Position numbers and translations under genes: made by a program | Shown here: in pieces, positions 45,229 through 53,651 of the stretch | How positions within the stretch are numbered: position 1 is the stretch's first letter | Layout: every line of letters begins with the position of its first letter | The notes under the pieces: generated by a model | Seen by the model: only the letters and a program-made list of their open reading frames with translations | Told to the model about the DNA's origin: nothing | Databases searched by the model: none | Assembly: GCF_002013895.1 (NCBI RefSeq) | Contig: NZ_MAFQ01000005.1 | Coordinates: forward strand, 549,289-613,288 | Direction of reading: 5' to 3' | Length of the DNA stretch: 64,000 nt | DNA from: Mycobacteroides franklinii | GTDB taxonomy: Bacteria > Actinomycetota > Actinomycetes > Mycobacteriales > Mycobacteriaceae

Positions 45229-46110
45229 CTACTGTGGCCGATCGACCACACACCGAAATCCGATATGGGTGGTCGCGCTGTCTTGTGACTGCGGTGAACG
45301 CGCGGCCGGCCGATAACGGTGGCAGTATTCGGGTGCGCACAGATGCGAGCCGCCCTTGAGCGTATGGATCACCGACGGATCGGGATTATCCGAAGGGCTG
45401 CAGCACGACTTCGGAGTTTCTGCGCTCGATCTGAATCGTGTGGATGTCCATTCCCACACATTGCCGATCATGTCCTGAAGGCCAAACCCGTTGGGCGGAA
45501 AGGTGCCGACCGGGGACGTGCCGTGCCATCCGAGAGCGCCATCGTTGAGGTAGGGAAATCTGCCTTGCCAGGTGTTGGCCATCAGTTGTCCGTCGGGCGC
45601 CACCTCGTCGCCCCAGGTGTAGACGGTGTCGGTGCCGCCGCGGGCGGCGTACTCCCATTCGGCCTCGGTGGGCAGCCGTCTGCCCGCCCAACGGGCGTAG
45701 GCCGCGGCATCGGTGTACGCGACCTGCACCACCGGATGGTCGGCGGAGCCGTCGATGGAGCTTTCCGGCCCGAAGGGCCGCCGCCAGTACGCGCCCGGAA
45801 CCCAGTCCCACCACTGCTGCCAGTCGTGGAGGTTCACCGGCCCGGTCGTCGCTCGGAACGTCATGGCGCCGGGCACCAGATCCTCCGGCGCGGCTCCGGG
45901 GTACAGGGCCGGGTCGGGGGCTCGTTCGGCAACGGTCACATAGCCGGTCTGTGCGACAAATTCCGCGAACTGCGCATTGGTGACCGGGTGCCGTTCGATA
46001 GCGAAGGCCCCCACCGAAAGGACACGCTCCGGCATCTCCTCGGGATAGAAAATATTGCAGCCCATGGGAAATGACCCACCTGGCAACTCCACCAGTTCGG
46101 TCAACGCCAC
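45229..46110 (-). CDS. Formylglycine-generating enzyme (Rv0712-like)
   Basis: 293 residues from GTG 46110, with GGAG 9 nt upstream and the start ALTELVELPGGSF matching M. tuberculosis FGE (299 residues); GTG 46161 would add 17 residues. The FGE-sulfatase fold is clear: ERHPVTNAQFAEFVAQTGY, RRLPTEAEWEYAARGGTD, NVWEWTSTRF, and the copper-binding cysteines Cys258 and Cys263 in GGSHLCAPEYCHRYRPAAR. The enzyme converts a Cys in CxPxR of sulfatases to formylglycine with O2. No sulfatase is encoded in this window, so its clients are elsewhere. Confidence 0.92.
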   Translation of the reverse strand: MALTELVELPGGSFPMGCNIFYPEEMPERVLSVGAFAIERHPVTNAQFAEFVAQTGYVTVAERAPDPALYPGAAPEDLVPGAMTFRATTGPVNLHDWQQWWDWVPGAYWRRPFGPESSIDGSADHPVVQVAYTDAAAYARWAGRRLPTEAEWEYAARGGTDTVYTWGDEVAPDGQLMANTWQGRFPYLNDGALGWHGTSPVGTFPPNGFGLQDMIGNVWEWTSTRFRSSAETPKSCCSPSDNPDPSVIHTLKGGSHLCAPEYCHRYRPAARSPQSQDSATTHIGFRCVVDRPQ

Positions 46111-46177
46111 TGCCGCTGTCTCCGTCTTTCGTAGCGTCCGGTTATGCGGCGAGTATTCCACCGTGCCCGTCGACCCG

Positions 46178-47221
46178 TCAGTCGGCCACCCGATACACGC
46201 GGCGTGCGTTCTCGCGCAGGACGCGCTGCTCGTCGAAGCGGGTACCGAGAACCTCGCGAAGAATCCAAATGCTGTCCGCCAGCGATACGTTGGGTTTGTC
46301 GATGGGGAAATTCGACGACCAGAAGGTTCGATCCGGGCCGAATGCCTGATCCAGGTGAGTGATGAGTGGTGCGACGCCGTCGCGTAGTTGCTCCCGTGGC
46401 ATGGGCCCGGCGCCCAGGATCGGCATGCCGAGACCGGAGTGTTTTGCGACGACGTTGGGAAGCTCCGCCAACGCCGAAATATCGTCGTGCCACTGCTGCA
46501 GGATCTCGCGGCGTTCGGATTCGGTGCTGCCCGTGTGCTTTCCGCGTGGGCCGAGCACCCCGACGGGCGTCGCGTAGTGGTCGAGAACGAAGGTGGTGCC
46601 GGGATACTCGCGGGCCAACGTCAATGCGTCCGGAAGCTGGTGCGCATAGACCCAGATCTCGAAGCTGAGATCGCGTTCGGCGACGGCGGAGAAACCACGC
46701 AGAAACGCAGGCTGGGCGAGCCAATGCGCTTGCGGGGCCCAGTTCATCACGCCGGGGTCATCGCTATGCGCGCCCATGCACCTGATGCCCCGCACGAGCG
46801 GACTCGCGCGCAGGTGGGCGTCGAGCACGTTCGCGATCTCCGGCGTGGAGGGATCGGCGTAGGCCACGATGGCGCCGAGGGCGGGGGCCCCGCCCTGGCC
46901 AAACGGCAGGGAACTGAGCCATTGTGTCTCCCCGACCGGGCCCATTGGCCCCTTGCCGTGCCAGCCGGCCTCGACGTGAACGATCGTCGTCACGTGTCCC
47001 GGGCCCCCGTCGGCGAGATAGTCGGCGGGCAGATACGGGCTCAGCAGATACTGCGGATCGCCGATGAACTCGCGGGTCGCGCTGGGGAGAACGCGCGGGA
47101 GCACCGGGCGCAGGAACGGTGCTCGTCGCGCGGCCTTGGCCGGGCCGGATGCCTTACGTGGTGTGGTGAATGGATTCCACTGGTGGATATGGGCATCGAT
47201 TACCGACACTGACTCGCTCAC
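46178..47221 (-). CDS. Amidohydrolase-2 family (lactonase-like) metal hydrolase
   Basis: 347 residues from GTG 47221. The TIM-barrel family opening SVIDAHIHQWNPF has the HxH-like metal site. Further marks are TTIVHVEAGWHGKG, VRGIRCMGAHSDDPGV, TFVLDHYATPVG and FWSSNFPIDKP, with the terminal Asp of the family. COG3618-type members are sugar lactonases or decarboxylases. Position between an alpha-galactosidase gene and the FGE gene, all on one strand, suggests a carbohydrate role (inference). Confidence 0.82.
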   Translation of the reverse strand: MSESVSVIDAHIHQWNPFTTPRKASGPAKAARRAPFLRPVLPRVLPSATREFIGDPQYLLSPYLPADYLADGGPGHVTTIVHVEAGWHGKGPMGPVGETQWLSSLPFGQGGAPALGAIVAYADPSTPEIANVLDAHLRASPLVRGIRCMGAHSDDPGVMNWAPQAHWLAQPAFLRGFSAVAERDLSFEIWVYAHQLPDALTLAREYPGTTFVLDHYATPVGVLGPRGKHTGSTESERREILQQWHDDISALAELPNVVAKHSGLGMPILGAGPMPREQLRDGVAPLITHLDQAFGPDRTFWSSNFPIDKPNVSLADSIWILREVLGTRFDEQRVLRENARRVYRVAD

Positions 47222-47285
47222 AGTGCCATCTTGTTGAGTCTGCGCGTCGGGCGTCTGTGGTTTGGTGAAAGTTGGATGTGTGGAA

Positions 47286-48584
47286 CTAATGCTGATTGTC
47301 GATCGCCCGCACCCGCAGCAGCGCGGCGTCATGCGCCGCGAGGCCGATCCGGTACGTCAGCTTCTGTACGGACCGTTGCCCGGAGAACACGTCGAGGACG
47401 TCGAACTGCCGTGTCTTAGGCAGCCCGAGCGCGCTGAACGCCGCACGGAAAGGCTGTGCGACATCGTCCCGGTTGACGATCACGATCGCCGTCGATCCGT
47501 CGGCCAATGGTCGGGTCCAAATGGTTCCGTCACTGCCCGCCAAGGGGGTTGCGGGCGCGCGCAGCGAATCCTGGTCAATCGCAAGCAGATCCCGATTGAT
47601 CAGAAGCGCGCGAATCACCTCGGGCATGTGGGCCAGGTCGTTGCCCGCGATCATGGGCGACCCCCACTCCGCCCATAGGGCAAGTTGCGATCGCGACTCG
47701 GCCTCATCCAGTGGGGGCAGATTGACGCCGGCCAGCTGCGGCGCACCGGCAACGAGCATGTCGTAATCGCAGAAGAAACCCGTCCGCGCGGTGCAACGGA
47801 ACTCTGGCCGCGCGGCATTGGTCAACGCGTCGACAACGCCGAGGCTGGTGTCGTAGGCGTCGATCGCATCCCACGCCGGCACCAGATCCTGACTTACCCG
47901 GGTCATGCTGGCGACACCGTTGAATCTGTCGTACTGGTCGGGCGGAACCACCGTGCCGCTATTCGGGTTGATGCTGTAGACGATGGGCCGTCCGGTGGCG
48001 CGCAACGCATCTCGCATGGTGGTGAAACTGTCGACCAGCTCATCGACGTCGGCCGGTGGTCCGCACCAGTCGTATTTGAGGTAGTCCACACCCCAGCGTG
48101 CGAAGGTCTGCGCATCCTGCGTCTCATGCCCGCGACTGCCGGTGTGGCCGGGATAGGAGCCGCCGTTCTGCGCGCAGGTGGCCTCACCGGGGCTGGCATA
48201 GATGCCGAACAACAAACCGCGAGCGTGCACGAAGTCGGCCACCGCCTTCATGCCACTCGGGAAACGGGCGGGGTTCGCGCGTAGCTCGCCCGACGCATCA
48301 CGCTGCGGGTCGAACCAGCAATCGTCGATGACCACATACCGATACCCCGCATCGCGCATCCCAGACGACACCATGGCGTCCGCGGTCTGCTCGATGCGCC
48401 GCTCATCGATATTGCAGCCGAACGCATTCCACGAATTCCAGCCCAGCGGGGGAGTCGAGGCCAACCCGGCGATGGCCGGACCGGATTCCCCGTGCCGGCG
48501 GAACGTGTGCACGGACAGCACCGTCGCCGCGATGCCAATCACCGCGAGCACGATCAGGATCAGCGCACGGCGGCCACGACTCAC
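47286..48584 (-). CDS. GH27 alpha-galactosidase, membrane anchored or secreted
   Basis: 432 residues. N-terminal hydrophobic helix (ALILIVLAVIGIAATVL) acts as signal or anchor, followed by the GH27 barrel: PPLGWNSWNAFGCNIDE, YVVIDDCWFDPQRDASG, nucleophile Asp172 in LKYDWCG and probable acid/base Asp273 in FFCDYDMLV. A C-terminal beta domain follows (ADGSTAIVIVNRDD). It should remove terminal alpha-galactose from an extracytoplasmic glycan or glycolipid. It starts the strand-sharing group with the amidohydrolase and FGE genes. Confidence 0.9.
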   Translation of the reverse strand: MSRGRRALILIVLAVIGIAATVLSVHTFRRHGESGPAIAGLASTPPLGWNSWNAFGCNIDERRIEQTADAMVSSGMRDAGYRYVVIDDCWFDPQRDASGELRANPARFPSGMKAVADFVHARGLLFGIYASPGEATCAQNGGSYPGHTGSRGHETQDAQTFARWGVDYLKYDWCGPPADVDELVDSFTTMRDALRATGRPIVYSINPNSGTVVPPDQYDRFNGVASMTRVSQDLVPAWDAIDAYDTSLGVVDALTNAARPEFRCTARTGFFCDYDMLVAGAPQLAGVNLPPLDEAESRSQLALWAEWGSPMIAGNDLAHMPEVIRALLINRDLLAIDQDSLRAPATPLAGSDGTIWTRPLADGSTAIVIVNRDDVAQPFRAAFSALGLPKTRQFDVLDVFSGQRSVQKLTYRIGLAAHDAALLRVRAIDNQH

Positions 48585-48644
48585 GGTTCATACGCTATGA
48601 GCAGTCGGCCGTTGGTGCACGATCCCCAGCTGATTCACAGCAGA

Positions 48645-50072
48645 TCACCGGTTGTAGGGGTCCTCCTGGACCCAGTTGAAGCCGCGCTCCACCAGCGGGA
48701 AGGAGGCGGGGTTCATCCTGGTGACGCGCAGGTGGATCTGGTGTCCCGCATAGTCGTCGCCGTCGACGATCATCTGATCGGGTTGCCCGGGCCACCAATA
48801 CGTGAGCCTGATCCGTATCGGGGTCTCTTTGTATGTGCCCAGCTCGATCCGATGGCTCAGATCGATGAAGTGTTTCCGTGGGTCGATGGTGCCCCCGTAC
48901 ACCTCGAACGAATCGTCCATGCGCTGCACCGTCACCATCACCGGTGCGGAGACGTGGAACGGCCTATCGAATATGACTCTGCGCCAACGGATTTTGTCGG
49001 TCAACAACGGGTCTCGCGAATAGCCCTCGGCGGAGAAGGTCTCCACCTGCCAGATGCCGTACAGATTGGGGGTCGGCCTGGTGAACTGCTGCCAGCCCTG
49101 CGCGCTGAACGCGACGAGCAACGCCACACCCACACCCACCTGCGCGACGAGCGCGATCCGGTTGGCTCGTGGGCGCGTGAACAGCTGGGTCGTGTTGGCC
49201 GCGGGCACCGTACGATCGGTGAAGAACGCCGTCAACAACCGTCGTGCGTAGGGCGCCAGCAGGAACAGGCTCAGCAGCAACAACTGGGAAGAGACAGTCT
49301 TGAGACGGATGTCGTACGTCATGTTGAGCAGGAAGACCTGCGTCAGGTCCACGACACACACCAGCGCCCCGGCCGCCGCGGTGCGTGGCAGCAGCAGGAG
49401 CAGGCCCCCGAAGACTTCGGCCACACCGAGCAGGATCTGATACGCCGGCGACACCCCTACCTGCGCCCACAGCACGCCCGCGGGACTGAAATTCCCGAAC
49501 GGCTCGACCAGCCGGTTCAGCACGAAGGGCATCTGCGTCGGGATCACCTTCGCCATCCCGAAATAGAACATGGCCGCGGCGAGCACCAGCCGCAGAATCA
49601 ACCACACCCAGGCCTGGAGACGGTCGTAGCTTCGGCGACCCCGGTCCAACACCGTCCAGATGGCCGTCCCGGCGGCGGCCAGGACGGCGATGCACAACAG
49701 CGCCGTCCACTGGAATGCGCTGTCACTGCCCACCTGGGTGCTCTGGACGCTCAGGCCCAGCAGATGTTCGCCAATCCATGCGATGGGAGTGCGGACCGCG
49801 TGGAACATTCCCTGGATAACCGACCATGGCCCGTCGATGCCGACGCCCTTCAGGAGGACGGGGATAAGACCGACCACCACGACGAGCCCGAACGTGCCGA
49901 AATAGCAGGTCCCATACCGAAAAGCCACACGTGTCGCGGTGTCCCAACCCGGCCTTGTGCTGTCATCGCCGACCGGGTCTTCCAGGTCGGCGCCCCCCAC
50001 GCTGCTCATCACCCCATAGTCCGGGCGGATCGGGGTTTGCTCAAGTATTTGGGCAGAAGTGGTGTCGGCCAC
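48645..50072 (-). CDS. DoxX-like multi-pass membrane protein with C-terminal soluble domain
   Basis: 475 residues from 50072; ATG 50009 (MSSVGGADLED) is an alternative. Seven or so membrane helices, including the DoxX-like block LRLVLAAAMFYFGMAKVIP and ILLGVAEVFGGLLLLLPRT. The last 170 residues are soluble and beta-rich (YGIWQVETFSAEGYSRDPLL, PVMVTVQRMDDSFEVYGG) and probably face the periplasm. DoxX proteins are quinone-linked or redox-associated membrane proteins. The exact function is unknown. Confidence 0.78.
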   Translation of the reverse strand: MADTTSAQILEQTPIRPDYGVMSSVGGADLEDPVGDDSTRPGWDTATRVAFRYGTCYFGTFGLVVVVGLIPVLLKGVGIDGPWSVIQGMFHAVRTPIAWIGEHLLGLSVQSTQVGSDSAFQWTALLCIAVLAAAGTAIWTVLDRGRRSYDRLQAWVWLILRLVLAAAMFYFGMAKVIPTQMPFVLNRLVEPFGNFSPAGVLWAQVGVSPAYQILLGVAEVFGGLLLLLPRTAAAGALVCVVDLTQVFLLNMTYDIRLKTVSSQLLLLSLFLLAPYARRLLTAFFTDRTVPAANTTQLFTRPRANRIALVAQVGVGVALLVAFSAQGWQQFTRPTPNLYGIWQVETFSAEGYSRDPLLTDKIRWRRVIFDRPFHVSAPVMVTVQRMDDSFEVYGGTIDPRKHFIDLSHRIELGTYKETPIRIRLTYWWPGQPDQMIVDGDDYAGHQIHLRVTRMNPASFPLVERGFNWVQEDPYNR

Positions 50073-50150
50073 GGCCTCAGCAGACGCCCAGAGAATCCCT
50101 GTAGCCTGCCTAACGATCTATAAGCCGCCCTGACATACCGAGGTGTTTTC

Positions 50151-50564
50151 ATGACCGTCCGCCAACTATTCATCGCGTCTGCCACGGCCTCCGCCTGCGC
50201 GCTCGGCTTCCCGGCGGCGGCGCACGCAGATGACAAGACGGTGACCTACGAGGTTGTCTCGACCACCGTCTCCACGGCGAACGTGCAGTACTGGGACGGC
50301 ACCGAGATGCAGCCCGCCGATGGCGTCACCCTGCCGTGGAAGGTCGACGCGACCGTCGGCGATCTGTCCCGCGGTGCCAAGACCCCCAACCACGCTGAGG
50401 TCAAGGCCAACTGGACTTCTACCGCCGACCCCGACTCCGCGGTGACGGTGCGCATCTACCTGAACGACAAGGTCGTGTGTCAGAGCGTCACAGGCACCGG
50501 CGAGGCCGACTGCAACTACGCGACCTTCTCGACGTACCTGGACACGGCACCGCCTAAGTCGTAA
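50151..50564 (+). CDS. Secreted MmpS-like protein
   Basis: 137 residues. A clear signal peptide (LFIASATASACALGFPAAAHA, cut before DDKT) leads to a mature domain of about 105 residues. Its pattern TVTYEVVSTTVSTANVQYWDG, VTLPWKVDAT, VTVRIYLNDKVVCQSVTG-TGEADC follows the MmpS sandwich of the protein at 38905-39345, including the LPW turn and two late cysteines. It lacks the membrane anchor and any neighbouring mmpL. It may bind a lipid or assist an MmpL encoded elsewhere (inference). The 3' end overlaps the convergent hydrolase gene by 11 nt. Confidence 0.78.
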   Translation: MTVRQLFIASATASACALGFPAAAHADDKTVTYEVVSTTVSTANVQYWDGTEMQPADGVTLPWKVDATVGDLSRGAKTPNHAEVKANWTSTADPDSAVTVRIYLNDKVVCQSVTGTGEADCNYATFSTYLDTAPPKS

Positions 50565-51453
50565 CCCTGTCGATGTGCTCGAGGAAGTGCGTGAGCACCT
50601 CCTCGGGCGCCTCGATCTGTGGCCAGTGGCCGATGTTGTCGTCGAGTAGCACCACATCGGGGTCGTGAATGACCTCGAGATAGCGCTCGGCCATGTGCAA
50701 TCCGGAGTTCGGATCAATCGGCCCGTCGATCATGCGCATCGGCACGGCGGTTTCGCGCATGGCCCGCACCCACCGGCTCCGGTTGTCGTAGCGGTCGTTG
50801 ATGAAACGGCCCACCTGATGAGTGACGCGGGCGCCGTCGTTGTACTCCAGCACCTGCTGGAAAAGCGACAGCAGCCGCGCCGAGGGCTTGGTGTCGGGGC
50901 CGAACATCTCGCTCACGGCGGCGTCCATGATCCGGCGCGTAACCGGCGTGCCCTGGAACCGGCTTACCAAGTCGCCCAAGGGGGTTCGTGACATCAACGT
51001 CTGCGCGATGCGGGGCCGGTAGGCCTCGATGAACAGTCCACCGTTGAGCCAGGTCACCGAATCGATGGGCACCCGGCCGCGCGACTGTTGCTCGAATTCG
51101 AAGCGCGCCAACATCTCCTGGCCCACGGAATTCCCCAGATCATGGGTGAGCAGGTGAAACCGCTCGATGCCCAGATATGACAGCAGCGCCTCATGCATAT
51201 CGGCGTGGTCGAGCACCGAGTACCCGTACTGGACGGGCTTGTCGGAAAACCCCATACCGATCATGTCCGGTGCGATGACGGTGAACCGCTCCACCAGCGT
51301 GGGCCAGATGAGGGCCCAATCCCACGAATTGAAGGGATACCCGTGAACGAGCAGCAAGGGAGGCCCGCTGCCCTCGATCCGATAGAAAATATCGAATCCC
51401 AGATAGTCGAAGTAATGCCCGGCGGCTTTCCAATCTTCGAGCTCAGCGTCCAT
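50554..51453 (-). CDS. Alpha/beta hydrolase, epoxide hydrolase/dehalogenase type
   Basis: 299 residues from ATG 51453; ATG 51483 would place the palindrome at 51465 inside the gene. The motif LLVHGYPFNSWDWALIW is the oxyanion part, and the elbow LTHDLGNSVGQ has Asp rather than Ser as nucleophile, as in epoxide hydrolases and haloalkane dehalogenases. The final His is in DDNIGHWPQIEAPE. It probably hydrolyses an epoxide of lipid or xenobiotic origin. A TetR-like palindrome overlaps its promoter. Confidence 0.85.
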   Translation of the reverse strand: MDAELEDWKAAGHYFDYLGFDIFYRIEGSGPPLLLVHGYPFNSWDWALIWPTLVERFTVIAPDMIGMGFSDKPVQYGYSVLDHADMHEALLSYLGIERFHLLTHDLGNSVGQEMLARFEFEQQSRGRVPIDSVTWLNGGLFIEAYRPRIAQTLMSRTPLGDLVSRFQGTPVTRRIMDAAVSEMFGPDTKPSARLLSLFQQVLEYNDGARVTHQVGRFINDRYDNRSRWVRAMRETAVPMRMIDGPIDPNSGLHMAERYLEVIHDPDVVLLDDNIGHWPQIEAPEEVLTHFLEHIDRVTT

Positions 51454-51461
51454 GGCCGAAA

Positions 51462-51474
51462 TATACCGATCGGT
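51462..51474. promoter_or_regulatory. TetR-type palindrome upstream of the epoxide hydrolase gene
   Basis: TATACCGATCGGT contains the perfect 10-bp palindrome ACCGATCGGT (51465-51474), 12 bp before the ATG at 51453 on the minus strand. Its core differs by one base from the operator at 4317-4334. Confidence 0.6.
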
Positions 51475-51536
51475 CCGTGGCATAACTGTGTCCCAACCTT
51501 GAAGGATTCGAGAACAACATCGGCCACCATGGAACC

Positions 51537-52193
51537 GTGTTCCGTCTTCTGACGCTGCCGTGCGCGGCCGTACTCGCCCTGGCCACCGTGCTTGTCTGCA
51601 CACCCGCCGCCGCAGACCCCTTCGTGCCCTGGTTCGCCCAGTCCGTCGGAAACGCGACCCAGGTGCTGGCGGTCAACGGTGCGGGCGGCTCCAACGCCAA
51701 GATCGACGTGTTCCAGCGCAGCGGCAACGAGTGGCAGGCCGCATCCACCGGAATCCCCGCACACGTCGGATCCGCGGGATTCATCGACAAGGCCCGAGAA
51801 GGGGCGGCGGCCACCCCCAACGGGGTGTACTCCCTGGATTTCGCGTTCGGCACGGCGCCGCCCCCGCCGAGCGGGTTGCGCTATCTGCAGATCGGGCCCA
51901 ACGACTGGTGGGACGGCGACAGCAGTAGCCCCACCTACAACACCCACCAACAGTGCGCCAAGGCTCAGTGCCCCTTCAACACCGCCGAGAGCGAGAACCT
52001 GCAGATCCCGCAGTACAAACACGCCATCGCCATGGGTGTGAACAAGGACAGAGTCCCCGGTGGCGGCTCTGCCTTCTTCGTGCACACCACCGACGGCACC
52101 CCCACCGCGGGCTGCGTATCCCTCGACGACGGCACACTGGTCAAACTGATCGGCTGGCTGCGTCCGGGCGCCGTGATTGCTATTAAGGGTTAG
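51537..52193 (+). CDS. Secreted L,D-transpeptidase-like protein (Rv0320-like)
   Basis: 218 residues from GTG 51537. Signal peptide LLTLPCAAVLALATVLV, cut near TPAAA/DP. The mature part is a single catalytic domain with TQVLAVNGAGGSNAKIDVF, then AAATPNGVYSLDFAFG, YLQIGPNDWWDGDSSSPTYN and the YkuD-type active site FFVHTTDGTPTAGCVSLD, with His and Cys 11 residues apart. Closely resembles Rv0320, upstream of dcd in M. tuberculosis. It should act on peptidoglycan in the envelope, but true transpeptidase activity is not shown. It is followed by a paralogue 44 bp downstream. Confidence 0.82.
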   Translation: MFRLLTLPCAAVLALATVLVCTPAAADPFVPWFAQSVGNATQVLAVNGAGGSNAKIDVFQRSGNEWQAASTGIPAHVGSAGFIDKAREGAAATPNGVYSLDFAFGTAPPPPSGLRYLQIGPNDWWDGDSSSPTYNTHQQCAKAQCPFNTAESENLQIPQYKHAIAMGVNKDRVPGGGSAFFVHTTDGTPTAGCVSLDDGTLVKLIGWLRPGAVIAIKG

Positions 52194-52236
52194 TTACTAA
52201 CAAGCGATTTCCAGGTTCACCCGTCACCATGGATGC

Positions 52237-52914
52237 ATGTCCCCGATCCGTCTGCTGTCGCTAGGCGTTGTGCTTCTCGCCGCGGCCTGCGGGGTTCGGG
52301 CCGAGAGCGCCCCGGCCGCGGTGTTTCCGGCCGCCGCATCACGACCAGCCCCGCCGTGGTTCGCAGACTCTGTCGGGACGGCAACCCAAGTCGTCGCAGT
52401 GCAGGGGACAGGCGGCACCAAGGCGGTCATCGAGACATGGCAGCGGACCGGTGATTCCTGGGAACCCGTTGAGCGCAACCTTCCTTCCGACATCGGCTCG
52501 GCCGGATTCACCGACACCGCCAGCGACGACAATCCGGCGACCCCGACGGGAGTCTTCACCCTCGACTGGGCATTCGGCACCGAACCATCCGTCGCGCATG
52601 GCCTGGACTACTTGCAGGTCGACGGCGACGATTGGTGGGACGGTGATCCCGCCAGCCCGAACTACAACACCCACCAGCGCTGCGCGGAATCCGCGTGCTC
52701 CTTCGACACATCCCTGAGCGAGGAGCTCAACGGCTATTCACGGGCCATCGTGATGGGCGTCAACAGCTCGCACACACCCCGCGCGGGCTCGGCGTTCTTC
52801 GTGCACGGGACCGACGGCGGCCCCTCGGCCGGATGCGTGACACTCGACGATGCCGCGCTCGTTCGACTCATCGGCTGGCTGCGGCCGGGAGCCGTCATCG
52901 CCATCAGGCGGTAG
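52237..52914 (+). CDS. Lipoprotein paralogue of the L,D-transpeptidase-like protein
   Basis: 225 residues. The N-terminus LLSLGVVLLAAACGVRA has a lipobox (LAAAC), so it should be a lipid-anchored lipoprotein, unlike the secreted copy upstream. The rest tracks that copy closely: VPVAT-like TQVVAVQGTGGTKAVIETW, NPATPTGVFTLDWAFG, DWWDGDPASPNYNTHQ and FFVHGTDGGPSAGCVTLDD with the same His and Cys. It is a tandem duplicate that has gained or lost membrane anchoring. Next gene dcd. Confidence 0.82.
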   Translation: MSPIRLLSLGVVLLAAACGVRAESAPAAVFPAAASRPAPPWFADSVGTATQVVAVQGTGGTKAVIETWQRTGDSWEPVERNLPSDIGSAGFTDTASDDNPATPTGVFTLDWAFGTEPSVAHGLDYLQVDGDDWWDGDPASPNYNTHQRCAESACSFDTSLSEELNGYSRAIVMGVNSSHTPRAGSAFFVHGTDGGPSAGCVTLDDAALVRLIGWLRPGAVIAIRR

Positions 52915-52965
52915 GCGCCCCGCCCGAACCTCGTCGCGTAAGCAACCCCTCGGTAGGCTCGTCGC

Positions 52966-53535
52966 GTGCTGTTGTCCGATCGCGATATCCGCGCCGAGCT
53001 TGACGCCGGGCGCCTCGGCATCGAACCCTTCGACGCCGCCCTCATCCAGCCATCCAGCATCGACGTTCGGCTCGACAGCCTGTTCCGGGTGTTCAACAAC
53101 ACCCGCTACACGCATATCGACCCCAAACAGCGTCAAGACGAGCTGACCAGCCTGGTTGAGCCGGGCGAGGGCGAACCGTTTGTGCTGCATCCCGGCGAGT
53201 TCGTGCTGGGATCCACGCTGGAGATCTGCTCCCTGCCCGACGACTTGGCCGGACGGCTGGAAGGAAAGTCCTCATTGGGTCGCCTGGGCCTGCTGACCCA
53301 CTCCACCGCGGGATTCATCGACCCGGGTTTCTCCGGGCACATCACGCTGGAGCTTTCGAACGTCGCCAACCTGCCCATCACGTTGTGGCCGGGGATGAAG
53401 ATCGGGCAGCTGTGTCTGCTCCGACTGACTTCTCCGGCCGAGCACCCATATGGAAGCGCCGGGGTAGGGTCGAAGTACCAGGGGCAGCGCGGTCCAACCC
53501 CGTCGCGCTCCTACCAGAACTTCATCAACCCCTAG
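52966..53535 (+). CDS. dcd: dCTP deaminase (bifunctional deaminase/dUTPase type)
   Basis: 189 residues from GTG 52966; M. tuberculosis Dcd has 190. Motifs: [26 protein letters not shown], and [21 protein letters not shown] with the catalytic Glu, followed by GMKIGQLCL. The C-terminus [18 protein letters not shown] closes over the nucleotide. It makes dUMP from dCTP for dTTP supply. Gene order Rv0320-like, dcd, udgA as in M. tuberculosis, with one extra gene inserted between dcd and udgA. Confidence 0.95.
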   Translation: MLLSDRDIRAELDAGRLGIEPFDAALIQPSSIDVRLDSLFRVFNNTRYTHIDPKQRQDELTSLVEPGEGEPFVLHPGEFVLGSTLEICSLPDDLAGRLEGKSSLGRLGLLTHSTAGFIDPGFSGHITLELSNVANLPITLWPGMKIGQLCLLRLTSPAEHPYGSAGVGSKYQGQRGPTPSRSYQNFINP

Positions 53536-53651
53536 CCGGGGTAACGCGGTAGCGCGCCGGCCCGATACATAATCGGCAATGACTCGAACTTTTTGACGGC
53601 CTTGGCGCGTTTGTTCGTGTGACCGTGTCGATATGTAGCGGAGGATCTGAC

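Noticed and set aside
48492..50123. 543-codon plus-strand open frame
   Set aside because: Antisense to the DoxX-like membrane protein; composition is His/Gln/Arg-rich without motifs.
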